A DNA stretch of 64,000 bases from Tretioscincus oriximinensis (Eukaryota; Chordata; Lepidosauria; Squamata; Gymnophthalmidae). The stretch lies in assembly GCA_022410635.1 (NCBI GenBank), contig JAJVDF010000375.1, positions 825,851 through 889,850 of the forward strand, in the 5' to 3' direction. Positions 46,768-56,745 of the stretch are shown here, piece after piece. The position numbers were made by a program, and so were the translations under genes. A model generated the notes under the pieces. That model saw only the letters and a list, made by a program, of their open reading frames with translations, ran no database searches and had not been told where the DNA came from. Each line of letters starts with the position of its first letter. Positions within the stretch are counted from its first letter, which is position 1.

Positions 46768-47481
46768 TGTTGTGATGAGTATGGATTTGTGAGGAAAAAC
46801 AAAAGATAGATGCTTCAAAAATTAAAACAAACAAAACGGTTTATTGTTGCAAGAGAAAAATGTTTGCGGATGGCAAAAGGAAATCAGTTAGAACGGAAAA
46901 CTCTAACCAGAGCAGACACAAATATGCTCTGAGGAATTGAAATGTTCAACAGTCAGGACTTAGAGGGACAGGCACAACTATCTTAGTTTCAGCCCAGGTA
47001 GGCTGGCCAGATGACCCCTTTTGGGTTTTTTTTTTTTGAAAACCCAGTTTTGGGGTGCGTCCCAATTTTTGCTGAGGAATTTATTTTCAAAAAATTTTTT
47101 TTCGAAAAAAATATCTTTTTTTGAAAAAGTTTTTCCTCAGCAAAAACCCAAAATGGGTTTACAACCCTCAAAAAAAGGGGTCATCTGGTCAGCCTAAGCC
47201 CAGGCCTAGTCTCAGCTATGACCCTTCCAGGCTTCCGTACACTCGAGCCCCATCCATCAGATGCAGACTACAGTGAACCTCCTGTTGACTTGCTTCACAA
47301 CATCAAGTTTCCCCAACAGAAAGGCCCGTAGTCCTGGTCGGTCTCCTTTTTATACCTAGACCAGCCGGCTACTCGAGGCCCTATTGGCTGGCTCCTCCAG
47401 CCTCGCCCCCTCCCAACCAGGGAATGAGGAAGCCACGCCCCTGTCCAGGCCTGCTCTTCCCCCCATCCCTCTGGGATAACA
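46768..47481 (-). mobile_element. LTR of an endogenous retroelement (copy B, minus strand)
   Basis: Begins TGTTATCCC (47481) and ends CACAACA (46768), i.e. TGTT...AACA inverted ends. U3 has CCAATAGGG and GGTATAAAAAG. AATAAA lies near the 3' end. Without the inserted MITE the LTR is about 508 bp, matching copy A (492 bp). After the LTR, 'actggtgagggctgaaataaag' is shared with copy A, and TGGTGAGGGCTG begins with TGG as primer-binding sites do. Confidence 0.85.
46999..47196. mobile_element. hAT-like fold-back MITE, copy 2 (inside LTR B)
   Basis: 198 bp, ends TAGGCTGGCCAGATGACC / GTCATCTGGTCAGCCTA, flanked by perfect 8-bp direct repeats AGCCCAGG (46991-46998 and 47197-47204). Confidence 0.92.
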
Positions 47482-47499
47482 CAGAATACAAACAATATA

Positions 47500-47840
47500 T
47501 GCAAACACCACATGGAACCCATCTAATCCAACCTTCTGTCTCACCCAGTGGCCCACCAATTGCATCTCAAACCCTCACTTGTTCTCCACTCCTGGAATGG
47601 GGCCTGCCATAGTCTACACTGGCTTGTGGATGAGCCAGATGGGGCCTGCCATAGTCTACACTGGCCCACCAGTTGCCCCTGGGAGGCAAAACCTGCACCN
47701 GTTCTCAACGCCCTGTAAATGGTACTTAAGGAATCCTGCCTGTTGCTCCACCTCAGAGATCAGGAGATCCATCCTAGTAGCTACTTGATCCCCTTGGCTG
47801 TCATGAACTTGTCTAATCCTGTTTCCTTTTTTTAAATACA
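47500..47840 (-). mobile_element. CR1 tail with two fold-back cores
   Basis: Two direct copies of 'ggggcctgccatagtctacactggc' at 47597 and 47641. The second runs straight into CR1 3' UTR ('ccaccagttgcccctggg'), a junction also present at about 61620. Confidence 0.65.
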
Positions 47841-47844
47841 ACAA

Positions 47845-48045
47845 TAANAAGAAGAACTGTGTTTTTATACCCCGCTTTTCACACGCAAAGTTATTTTTCA
47901 CTTGGCTGTGGTGGTTCCTATTTACCTAGTTGCAATCTGTTGCCATTCCTTGCAATTCTTGCTTTCGAATAGCTGGTTGAGAAGAAGGCACTCAGCCCTC
48001 CCCACGTCCCAGGTGAGAGGCCATCTCCTTAGCGACTGAACCAAG
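47845..48045 (-). mobile_element. SINE group B, truncated, reversed
   Basis: 'ttataccccgcttttcacacg', 'cgaatagctggttgag', 'ccttagcgactgaacc'. Confidence 0.7.
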
Positions 48046-48284
48046 CTTTTATTGAGTTTAGAAACCACAACGCAACAGCAGAATAGAGAAAAGGAATCAA
48101 ACATACTTCTGACATGCAATATCCAAAGGTCCTATGAACAAAGACTGTTGTCTGACTCGCAGGGCATCTTATAATAGAAAACCAAAAAGGCGTGTATAAA
48201 ATTCCGATCCTAACAAATGACCTTCAAGAGTGAAAGAACTATGGCTCAAACAGTGGAAATTATAAGAACCGTTTGCTCAGTCTT

Positions 48285-48755
48285 TGATCCAAGAACCTGT
48301 CTAATCCTGTCTTGAACCTACCCAGGCTTGATCCAGTGACCACCACCCCTTTCTGGAAGAAAATTCCACAGACCGATGACCCTCTTGGTTGAAAAAACAT
48401 TTTCCTTTGCCCCCATTCTTCTGCCCATCAGCCTCAAGGAATGCCCCCTGGTCCTAGTGTTGTGTGATGAAAATACTTTTTCTCTATTCTCCTTATCTAC
48501 CCCACGCATTTATACACTTTGACCAGATCACCTCTCAAATGCTGACTTTCAAGGCTGAAGAGGCCTGGACGTTGAAGCCTGATTTCACAAGGGAGGTGCT
48601 CAAACCCCTTGATCCTTCTTGTTGCCCTTTTCTGCACCTTCTCTTATTCTGAGATGTGGTGAACAAATGTGGCCTCACCACAGATCCATAAAGAAGCAAA
48701 ATAACAGTGGTTTTCAATCCCTTTCTTTATGATCCCCAACACTGAATAAATAATG
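48285..48755 (-). mobile_element. CR1/L3 3' end, reversed
   Basis: 'aacctgtctaatcctgtcttgaa' through 'cctttctttatgatccccaacactg', about 470 bp of ORF2 C-terminus. Confidence 0.8.
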
Positions 48756-48759
48756 GCCC

Positions 48760-49845
48760 ACCCACTCTCACTGGTAAGGAGGGAGAGAACATGGGATAAA
48801 CCCTTATCAGTGGTAGCCCCCTAGACTGTATTCTGGCGGTTCTTTCTTTTATGGGATGTTGCCTGTGTCCGGTATGGCAGGAGAGGCATCCGGATATTTG
48901 GCAAAGCTTCAAGAGGGCAAGGAAGAGCCCAGTGGGTGGGGACCCCTTAGGGCAGGGTCTTCGCCTGCCATCCTGCAGGGTCCTTTCCACAGGCTCTGCC
49001 AGCTGCCGTTCCTTTCCCACAAGGCACCTGGCACAGGGAAGATGCCCCTGGACCACAGCCGCAGGTGCCGGCTGGGGGACGTGGCGTCTGTTTCCTCTAA
49101 TCACAAAGCTGTGCAAAGCCTCATGGCCGCCTCACCCCGGTCCAGATGGGCATCAGCTGTGCCCCCAGCCGATGCCGCCTCCTCTCCATCACATGCCCTG
49201 CAACAAAGCTGCCCCTGTCTTCCAGGGACATAGGCTGCCCTTCGCCAATCCTACAGGGGCCAGTGTCCGACAGCCACGGGGAGCCAGGCACAGACAGGCA
49301 GCACGGAAACCCCCCACAGAGGCCTCGTGGGTGGCACTGGGGCAGGGGCCGTGGGCACTCAGGGCCCACCCACCACTTTTGGTTCTGTGGTCTTTGAGTG
49401 CCCGCTTGGGCTGGGCAGCAGATAACTCCACTCGCCCCCCCCCCCCCTGGCCTGCCCCTGGGTATGCGTGGGGCTTCTTGGCTCTTTGCATACAAGGGGT
49501 TAGCATGGGGCTCTTGCTTCCTCTCTTAGGGGAGGCACCGTGGCGGGCAAAGGGGGAGGAAGGTCGGTGGGCACAGGAAGTAGCAGCCAAGGGGGCCCCA
49601 AGGCCTGGGGAGGGGAAGAGGGTTCTGCGGACACAGCAGGCGAAACCAAAGCCAAAGGAAGCATGTGGGGCTGCAAGGAGCAAAGGTTGGGGAGGAGGGA
49701 GGGAGGGGGGGAAAGGGCTGCTGGGTAGGAAGAGGGAGGGGCTGGCCTGGCCCCAAATCGCCGCCCTGACTCCCTCCCTCCTTTCAGGCCACAACTGGTT
49801 CACCAAACAGTGCCAAGGATTGTATCATCTGGGACTCTCCCTCCT
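48760..49845. other. No gene recognised
   Basis: GC-rich on the approach to the 50-kb island. Long open frames on both strands here show no similarity and are probably chance. Confidence 0.3.
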
Positions 49846-49925
49846 TCCCCCTTCTTTCTTTCTTTCTTTCTTTCTCTTTCTTTCTTTCTTCTCTTTTCCC
49901 CTTTTCTTCTTTCCCTCCTTCCTTC
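49846..49925. repeat. (CTTT)n-rich run
   Basis: Pyrimidine-rich low complexity. Confidence 0.85.
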
Positions 49926-49929
49926 CCCC

Positions 49930-50710
49930 CTTCCATGGGCTCCCTTCGGGGAAGGGAGAATCAGCAGCCTCGTCGCCTGCCATGCGCCTGCGCCCCCCTG
50001 CCTTGGGTGGCCGTCTACACCCAGGTTTCAATGCGCCTTCGCCCCGCTTTCAGAAGCCCCAGCAAAAGCCGGCTCCTTCTTTCTCAGAGGCAGAAACGGA
50101 TCCCCGTCGGGTTGAAGCTGGGGTGCAGGGCCCCCCTGGGGCGAAGGGCTGCGGGGGCCCCGGCGGAAAGGGGGCGAGGGGAGGGGGGACCGAGGGGGAC
50201 TTACTGTGCGCCGCCTGCCCGCCGAGGTCGCACCTGGGCGCAGCTGCTCGGCAGGGTGATCGCGGTCCNNNNNNNNNNNNNNNNNNNNNNNNNNNNNNNN
50301 NNNNNNNNNNNNNNNNNNNNNNNNNNNNNNNNNNNNNNNNNNNNNNNNNNNNNNNNNNNNNNNNNNNNNNNNNNNNNNNNNNNNNNNNNNNNNNNNNNNN
50401 NNNNNNNNNNNNNNNNNNNNNNNNNNNNNNNNNNNNNNNNNNNNNNNNNNNNNNNNNNNNNNNNNNNNNNNNNNNNNNNNNNNNNNNNCCTGCCAGCCGC
50501 CCAGGCAAAACCCTCTGCAAAAAGGGGCGCCTTGCCTGCCTTCCCCCGGATCCGCTTGCCCAACCCGGCTCTGGGCCCCCCTTCCCCCGTAAGGGAAGCC
50601 CCCCCCCCCAGCACATAAATCAGGTGGGGCCCCCGGAAGCCTCTTCTCCGCCTCCTTCCTGTCCCCTGGCAACAACAGCCCTGCGGAGCAGGCTACGGAC
50701 TTCCCCACAG
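49930..50710. promoter_or_regulatory. GC-rich island with assembly gap, candidate alternative ECE1 promoter
   Basis: G+C- and CpG-rich block interrupted by 220 Ns. On the minus strand a strong donor, CACA/GTAAGT, ends at 50202 just inside the island, as expected for a first exon reading towards ECE1. It lies about 16 kb upstream of the first recognised ECE1 exon, whose inner acceptor (33797-33799) could receive it. No ATG-tail matching mammalian ECE-1b or ECE-1c is visible; it may be hidden by the gap or the exon may be non-coding. Confidence 0.4.
50269..50488. other. Assembly gap (220 N)
   Basis: Run of N within a GC-rich island. Confidence 0.99.
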
Positions 50711-50717
50711 TGTTAAC

Positions 50718-50925
50718 TGAGGCATGGTGGCGCAGAGGTTAAGAGCAGGCTTTTCAGCAGAGAGCTTGGGGCCTCATATGTGTCTGCCATGGAAAGTATT
50801 GAGCGCCCTCTACTGGCTCAATACTCTACTTCAGCCAGCCTAGCTGTTCGAAAGCAAAGACATTTTGCAAGTAGATGAATAGGTGGCACTACCATATGGC
50901 AGGGAAGATACAGTAGATGGGCGGG
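50718..50925 (+). mobile_element. SINE group C
   Basis: 'gcatggtggcgcagaggttaagagc' head, clear A-box-like start, 'gcgccctctactggct', then truncated into the next CR1. Confidence 0.75.
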
Positions 50926-50934
50926 AAATAAAGG

Positions 50935-51473
50935 GGTCCTAGGATGGATGCCTGGATGCTGCCTCTGGGATGGAGCCACAGGCAGGACGCCTGAAACACC
51001 ATTTGCAGGGAGTCATGAACAGGAGCATATTTTGCTTTCCTCTGTTCGGATTGCCCAGGGGCATCTGGTGGGCCTCTGAGTGGGACAGAAGGCTGGACTA
51101 GGTGGGCTCTGGCCTGATCCAGGATGGCTCTTCTGATGCTCTTCTGACTTTCTATTTCTGATAGATGCCCAGGGGCATCTGGGGGGCCTCTGTGTGGGAC
51201 AGAAGGCTGGACTAGGTGGGCTCTGGCCTGATCCAGGATGGCTCTTCTGATGNGATGCCCAGGGGCATCTGGGGGGCCTCTGTGTGGGACAGAAGGCTGG
51301 ACTAGGTGGGCTCTGGCCTGATCCAGGATGGCTCTTCTGATGCTCTTATGACTTTCTATTTCTGATAGATGCCCAGGGGCATCTGGTGGGCCTNTGTGTG
51401 GGACAGAAGGCTGGACTAGGAGGGCTCTGGCCTGATCCAGTATGGCTCTTCTTATGTTCTTATGTTCTTATGC
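50935..51473 (+). mobile_element. CR1/L3 3' end with tandemly repeated tail
   Basis: The last ~90-114 bp of the 3' UTR ('gcccaggggcatctgg...gatggctcttctgatg') occurs four times, at 51053, 51167, 51257 and 51371, before the normal 'atgttcttatgttctta' end. Confidence 0.9.
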
Positions 51474-51924
51474 TTTGAATCCCTTTCGGGTCAGAAAAGT
51501 AGAGTTTAAAAACCCAGATCTTCTTCCCCTTTTCCTTCCTTCCAGCCTGGCCTTTTAGCCACCAAAGGACCCTGTTTATTCAGAACAAGGTAGAAAGAAG
51601 GTCTCTTATCACTGCTGTTGTGTCTCCTTTTCTCCTTCTTGCCAGACAACAATTCCTCTTATCGTCCGCGTCCTGCAGCTCTGTTTTGCTTCCAAGGGGA
51701 CGCCGTATCTGCCTAAGGCTTCCTGTCGGAAAAATGGCTGCTCTTCCGCCAGCCTCTCAGGCACTTGGGAGCCCAGCGGCACCATCTGTAAAAGGCGGGA
51801 GGCTGCTGGCGTTTCAGGGCACATGTGGCTTTAAACCCCTGCTGGGGCCGCTATTGGGCAGCCTGGGAAATGGCGAACAGAATGTGAGAAGGACTTCGGT
51901 GCTTTCGAGGATCACAGGCTGAAA
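51474..51924. other. No gene recognised
   Basis: Moderate G+C, no supported exon. Confidence 0.3.
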
Positions 51925-52730
51925 ATGAGCCAACAGTGTGAAGCAGCTGCAAAAAAGGCCAACACTATCCTGGAGTGTATTAAGGGGAAACAGAGAATCT
52001 CGATCACATGAAGTCATTATTCCTCTCTCCAGTACTTTGGTCAGGCCACACTTGGGTCCTTATTATGGTCTGTATCTTTGAATACGAGCCTGGCATCTAC
52101 ATGCTTGTGTAGACTATGGCAGGCCCCGAATGGGGCCTGCCATAGACTACACTGGCATGTGGATGGCCAACCTCTATCCAGAGATACAGCCCATAATAAG
52201 GCCCTTGGAATACAGGGTTCAATTCCAGGTGCCCCAATTTAAAAGGGACATTGAGATACTGGAACAGATTCAAAGGAGACTTACAAGGACGGTTTCCAAA
52301 CCATGAGGTCCTATCAGGAAGGCTTAAAGGACCTAGAGATAGTTAGTCTGCAAAAGAGAAGACTGAGAGAGCAAGTTCAAAAGAGAGTTACAAGGATGGT
52401 GAGTGGTCTGGAAACCATGAGGTCCCATGAGGAGCAGTTAAAGGATCTGGGGATGTTTCGTCTGCAAAAGAGAAGACTGAGAGATCTGATTTTGATCTAC
52501 AAATACCCGAAGGGCTTTTCGCAGAGCAGAGGGATCAACTTTGTTCTCATTGGCACACCGAAGGACCAGGAACCATGGGATGAAACTGCAAGGGAGGAGA
52601 TTTAGATGAATCTTCAAGCAGAAACTGGGCAGCCGCCTGGTTTAGTGAATCCTGCATAGACAGGAGGTCGGACCCCATGAGCCTGGAGGCCCCTTCCAAA
52701 TCTAGTATTCTAGGATCCTGAATCAAAGCA
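51925..52730 (+). mobile_element. CR1 (second subfamily), interrupted
   Basis: Same subfamily as 20470-21250. It is split by a fold-back element (52056-52203) and contains an internal duplication of about 110 bp (units about 52265-52370 and 52376-52482, both ending 'gtctgcaaaagagaagactgagag'). Confidence 0.85.
52056..52203. mobile_element. Fold-back MITE, complete copy inside CR1
   Basis: 148 bp, almost perfect inverted repeat: ends GTCCTTATTATGG / CCATAATAAGGCC, and cores 'gtagactatggcaggcccc' and 'ggggcctgccatagactac' meeting at a 3-bp centre. Flanked by CTTGG on both sides (52051-52055, 52204-52208). The related CR1 at 20950-20965 reads through this point without interruption. Confidence 0.9.
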
Positions 52731-52849
52731 GGTTCTTACCTCTCTGCTGAAGACCCCTTGGAGCTTCTAGCCAACCCTTGGCCTGGAGAAGTACCAGTTC
52801 CATTCTGAATGGGAAAGATTATTTGAAGCGTAGGAATCGAAGATGCCCA

Positions 52850-53105
52850 TTCTCAAAGCCCTGGAGCGCCCCCTGCTGGCCTCAGCTTCAGTCAACTCAG
52901 TTGTTTGAAAGAANGTTAGATTTGCGATCTACCTTTCAAGTAGATTAATGAGTACCGTTACAGCGTGGAGAGGAAGATAAACCTCGTACGCAACTCTGCC
53001 TCTGCGAGTAGATAAATGGCAACCTCCACGACATGAGGGGGAGGAAGATAGAGCTGATGTAAACCTTTGGGGTGAAAATTAACCTCGTAAGCTTCTTTGG
53101 GTATG
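52850..53105 (+). mobile_element. SINE group C fragment
   Basis: 'gagcgccccctgctggcctcagcttcagtc' and 'aacctttggggtgaaaattaacctcgtaagc'. Confidence 0.6.
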
Positions 53106-53215
53106 TAGAAATGAGATTATTTTTCTTCTGAACCCCAGTTCTAGCAGGAGGCCTTCTCCCATACCAACCTTCCTGTGCCTTAAGGCCTGCAGGGGTGGCC
53201 CTCCTGACTATACTG

Positions 53216-53580
53216 CGAAGAAGAAGAAGAAGAAGAAGAAGAAGAAGAAGAAGAAGAAGAAGAAGAAGAAGAAGAAGAAGAACTGGGTTCTTATACCCCG
53301 CTTTTCTCACCTTTCAAAGGGACTCAAAGCGGCTTACAAGGATATATTTTGCCCGAAGGCTCACATTCTATCTTCCCCACCAGGCTATGGTGGTTCCCAT
53401 GTATCTACTTGNAGTCAGTTGCAATTTCTTGCAATTCATGCTTTCGAATAGCTGGGTTGGCTAGAGCTACAGGCTAGTGGAAGGGGCTCAGCCCTCCCCA
53501 CGTCCCACACAGGGCTTCGAAACCCCACCTCCCAGGCGAGGGACGGATTCCTAAGCGACTGAGCTATCCGTGCCTGCCAA
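53216..53580 (-). mobile_element. SINE group B with (GAA)n, reversed, inside L2-like LINE
   Basis: (GAA)n at 53216-53283 is the SINE tail. The body follows to the tRNA-like head at 53545-53578. L2-like sequence flanks it at 53140-53215 ('tgcaggggtggccctcctgac') and 53585-53760 ('ggggcagggcctcctccgtggcagcccccaggc'). Confidence 0.85.
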
Positions 53581-54039
53581 AGAGAGTGAGAACCTGGGGC
53601 AGGGCCTCCTCCGTGGCAGCCCCCAGGCTATGGAGTACCCTGGCTTTGGGCTGAGTGAATTGCTGTTTTAATACATTTTGGGGTTTTATTGTCAACCCCC
53701 CCCCAGACCTTTGGGGATAGGGCAGTATAAAAATGTAAACAAACAAAATAAATAAATAAACTCTGGCCAATAGGACTCTGTTCCATGACCAGCCTGTGGA
53801 CTGTTGCTCTCCTTGCATCACGAAGATGAAATCCCTTAATAGCCATTAATTGGCTATTTCTTCTTGGCTTGGAAACAGCAGCCTTGGGTGGTGTGGAGCC
53901 TTGCTTTTGGCACGAGNCTTAAGGGTTTTAGCCTAATCCACCCTGAATAAGTCCCCACCTGCGGAAGGCTTTTCTGTCCAGAGATTTCATTTCTCTCCCC
54001 TGCTACCTGCTGATGAGCGCAAGACTCTTGCCTGATCTT

Positions 54040-54645
54040 GCCTATCCCTCTTTATAAATCCGTGATGAGGCCACATTTGGAATACTGTGTTCAATTCTGG
54101 TCACCACATCTCAAGAGGGATATTTTGGAACTGGAGAAGGTGCAGAAAAGGGCAACAAAAATTATCAAGGGTCTGGAGCAGAATCCCTTACGAAGCCAGG
54201 CTGCAACGTCTGGGCCTCTTCAGCCTTGAAAGGAGACGTTTGAGGGGTGATCTGATTGAAGTGTACAAAATCATGCATGGGATGGACAGGGTTGAATAGA
54301 GAACAAATGTTTTCTCTCTCCCACAACACCAGGACCAGAGGCCCTCCTTAAAACTGTTGGGTAGAAAAGGGAGAACAGACAAAGGAAAGTATTTTTTCAC
54401 CCAGAGGGTCGTCGGCCTGTGGAATTGACTTCCTGAAGAGGTGGTGGTAGCTAACAGCTTGGATAGCTTCAAGACAGGACTAGACAGGTTTATGGACACC
54501 AAGGGTATAAATGGATACTAGGATAGTTGTCTGGATGTCGGCTCCCGGATGGAGCCACAGGCAGGACTCTTGAAATACCATTTGCAGGGAGTCATGAACA
54601 GGAGCATATTTTGCTTTCCTCTGTTCAGGCTGCCCAGGTGAATCT
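54040..54645 (+). mobile_element. CR1/L3 3' end
   Basis: [53 protein letters not shown] motifs; the tail is cut off by fold-back sequence at about 54646. Confidence 0.88.
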
Positions 54646-54800
54646 GGTGGCAGACCCCATTTGGATGCGGATGTGGCTCTTATTTGGAGAGGTAGCCCCA
54701 AGTAAGGGCCTGCCATAGTCTACACCGGCCCAGTCTGCCGAATGGGGCCTGCCATAGCCTACACTGGCATGCTGATAGCCCAGTCCTATAGATGGAAAGA
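54646..54800. mobile_element. Cluster of fold-back cores
   Basis: 'gcagaccccatttggatg', 'gggcctgccatagtctacacc' and 'ggggcctgccatagcctacactggc' in tandem: nested or rearranged copies. Confidence 0.6.
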
Positions 54801-55142
54801 GACATGGCATTATTTGTCTGATACCGCCACCTGCTGAGGTTTTCTGGGAACTGTAACAAANCTTTGCAAGGTTTCTCTCTTCCAGCTCCAGCCCAGATTA
54901 TGGGCATTTTATTAAAACTCTGGACCATTCCTACCTCCCAGGACACTTGAGGATAAGAACAGGAAAGCTTAAGATTGGGAGGAAACCATTGGGGAATAAA
55001 TTTCAGCCCCCGAAGTCCTCTTGGGAGCCATTTTTACGACTGCTATTTAGTGCTGAATGAACAATGCTGGAGTTCCTGTCTGTTCCAACGCTTTCCCACA
55101 GATGTGGCCCTGCTCCAATGCTACAGCAGGGGCATCTAGGAA

Positions 55143-55666
55143 TAGACTGGCCAGATTTGGTAATTAATATCCGTGCTAATTTGCATATTCATAAATATGC
55201 AAATTACCCACCAACATGCATTCCCTTCCAAAATTCCCGCCCGAGAAATCGGTGAAGCATGTGAGAATTTTTTTAACTGTGCGAGAATTTTTAAAATGAG
55301 AATTTTTGGAGTACATCAGAATTTTTTAATTTTTTTTACAGAGGGGAAAGTGCCTTCAGAAGCTGGCCCCAGTTGCCAGGACCCCCTAGTGGTGGTGCAG
55401 TAATTAAAAAATAATAAAACATTTTTTGAAGTGTGCGAGAAAGTTTTGAAGTGTGCGAGAATTTTTATTTTTTTACTGAGGGGAGGGTGCCTTCAGGAGC
55501 TGGTTCCAGATGCCAGAGCCCCCTAGTGGTGTTGCAGTGAAATTTTTTTTCATATTTTTTTTTTCTTCAGCAAAAACCAGGGAAATGGTGCCCCCCACCC
55601 GGGAGGGCGGGGTAGACACCCCAAAACTGGGTCCCCCCCCAAAAAAGGGGGCATCTGTTCAGCCTA
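55143..55666. mobile_element. Long relative of the hAT-like fold-back MITE
   Basis: 524 bp, ends TAGACTGGCCAGAT / GCATCTGTTCAGCCTA, flanked by TCTAGGAA (55135-55142) and TCTTGGAA (55667-55674), 7 of 8 identical. The interior has two ~137-bp-spaced units ('gaggggaaagtgccttcag', 'ccccctagtggtg') and a 13-bp-arm palindrome at 55177-55206. The right arm matches the shorter copies. Confidence 0.75.
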
Positions 55667-55989
55667 TCTTGGAAGGACAAGAATCCTAGTTTTAAACTGG
55701 GACCGCTTTCTGCAGTTCTAGACCCCTCAAGGCCACCAGAGGGCGACACTCGACAGCAGAACCACATGGCCGATGCATTGTTGGTCCTAGAAAAGCTTCT
55801 GAAGTCCTCCTGCTGTCCTGGGCGATGGCTCAAAGTATCAGCCCATAATGCCCAGTGCAGATCGAGCCAAGGAATGTTCGGGGCCTGCCATAGCCTGCAC
55901 TAGGTGGCCCCTGATCTGGGTAACCCCAAGGCTGCAGCTGGGCTGCTTAGGCGTTTACAGAGACATGCAGCTGCCTCCCAAGCCTGTGG

Positions 55990-56190
55990 CCCTTGAGACA
56001 GGAAGAAAGATAAAAGAGAGGAAGAGAAAAAAGAAAGAGAAAGAAAAAGAAAGAAACGAAAGAAAAAAGACAGTCAGAAAAAAGAAAGAGAGAGACAGAG
56101 AAAGAAAGAGAAAGGAGGGAAGAAAAAGACAGGCAGATAGATTAAGAAAGAGAGAAAGAATGGGGGGAAAAAAACACAGAAAGGGAAAGG
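55990..56190. repeat. (GAAA)n purine-rich block
   Basis: About 200 bp, nearly pure purine. Confidence 0.9.
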
Positions 56191-56194
56191 GGGT

Positions 56195-56745
56195 AAAGGG
56201 TGCCTTTTCTCTCCCGTCCTGCAGGGGGCGGTCCCGGACCGTCCCTGGGCGGAGGGGGCGGGGAGCCAGCCGGCCGGAGGAGGAGGTGGGGGGGCAGCCC
56301 AGCGGTGTCTCCCCCTCCGCCCCATCCCTCCCTTGAAAAGGCGCCCGGGATCCCCCGCCTGCCTGCCTCCGCCCCAGCCAGACGCCCCGCAGCGGCCCCG
56401 GAGGCGCGCGGGCCCCGGACCCCCGGCAGGCAGCAGGTGAGGGGCTGGGGACGGGCGATCGGGGGGTTCGGGGAGCTGGGCGGAGGCGGGGGCAGCATCA
56501 GGGACCCCGGGCCACCTCCCCAGGCAGCGGGACCCCCTGGCCGCCTGCCCTCCCCGTCCCACGGGCGCCAAAGGGTCCCGGGGCGGAGGAGCCCCTCGGA
56601 GCCCCGCAGCGCTTCGAACCCGCCGCCCCGTCTCCCTGGGCAGAGCAGAGGGGCCCCTCCTGGAAGGCAGCCGGGCGGCCCTGGGCTGGGCAGAGAAAGG
56701 AGAATGAGAAAAGAAAGAAGGAGGAAGAAGAAATAGAAGAAGAGG
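56195..56745. promoter_or_regulatory. GC-rich island near 56.4 kb
   Basis: About 550 bp of very high G+C with many CpGs, bounded by purine-rich microsatellite DNA on both sides. On the plus strand it contains a good donor, CAGCAG/GTGAGG at 56437/56438, preceded by a GC-rich leader; on the minus strand a weaker TTG/GTAAGG lies near 56806. It may be a first exon on either strand. No protein similarity is recognised. Confidence 0.35.

Noticed and set aside
48851..50716. 621-codon plus-strand open frame
   Set aside because: It runs through 220 Ns and GC-rich DNA, has low-complexity content and no recognisable domain; likely chance.
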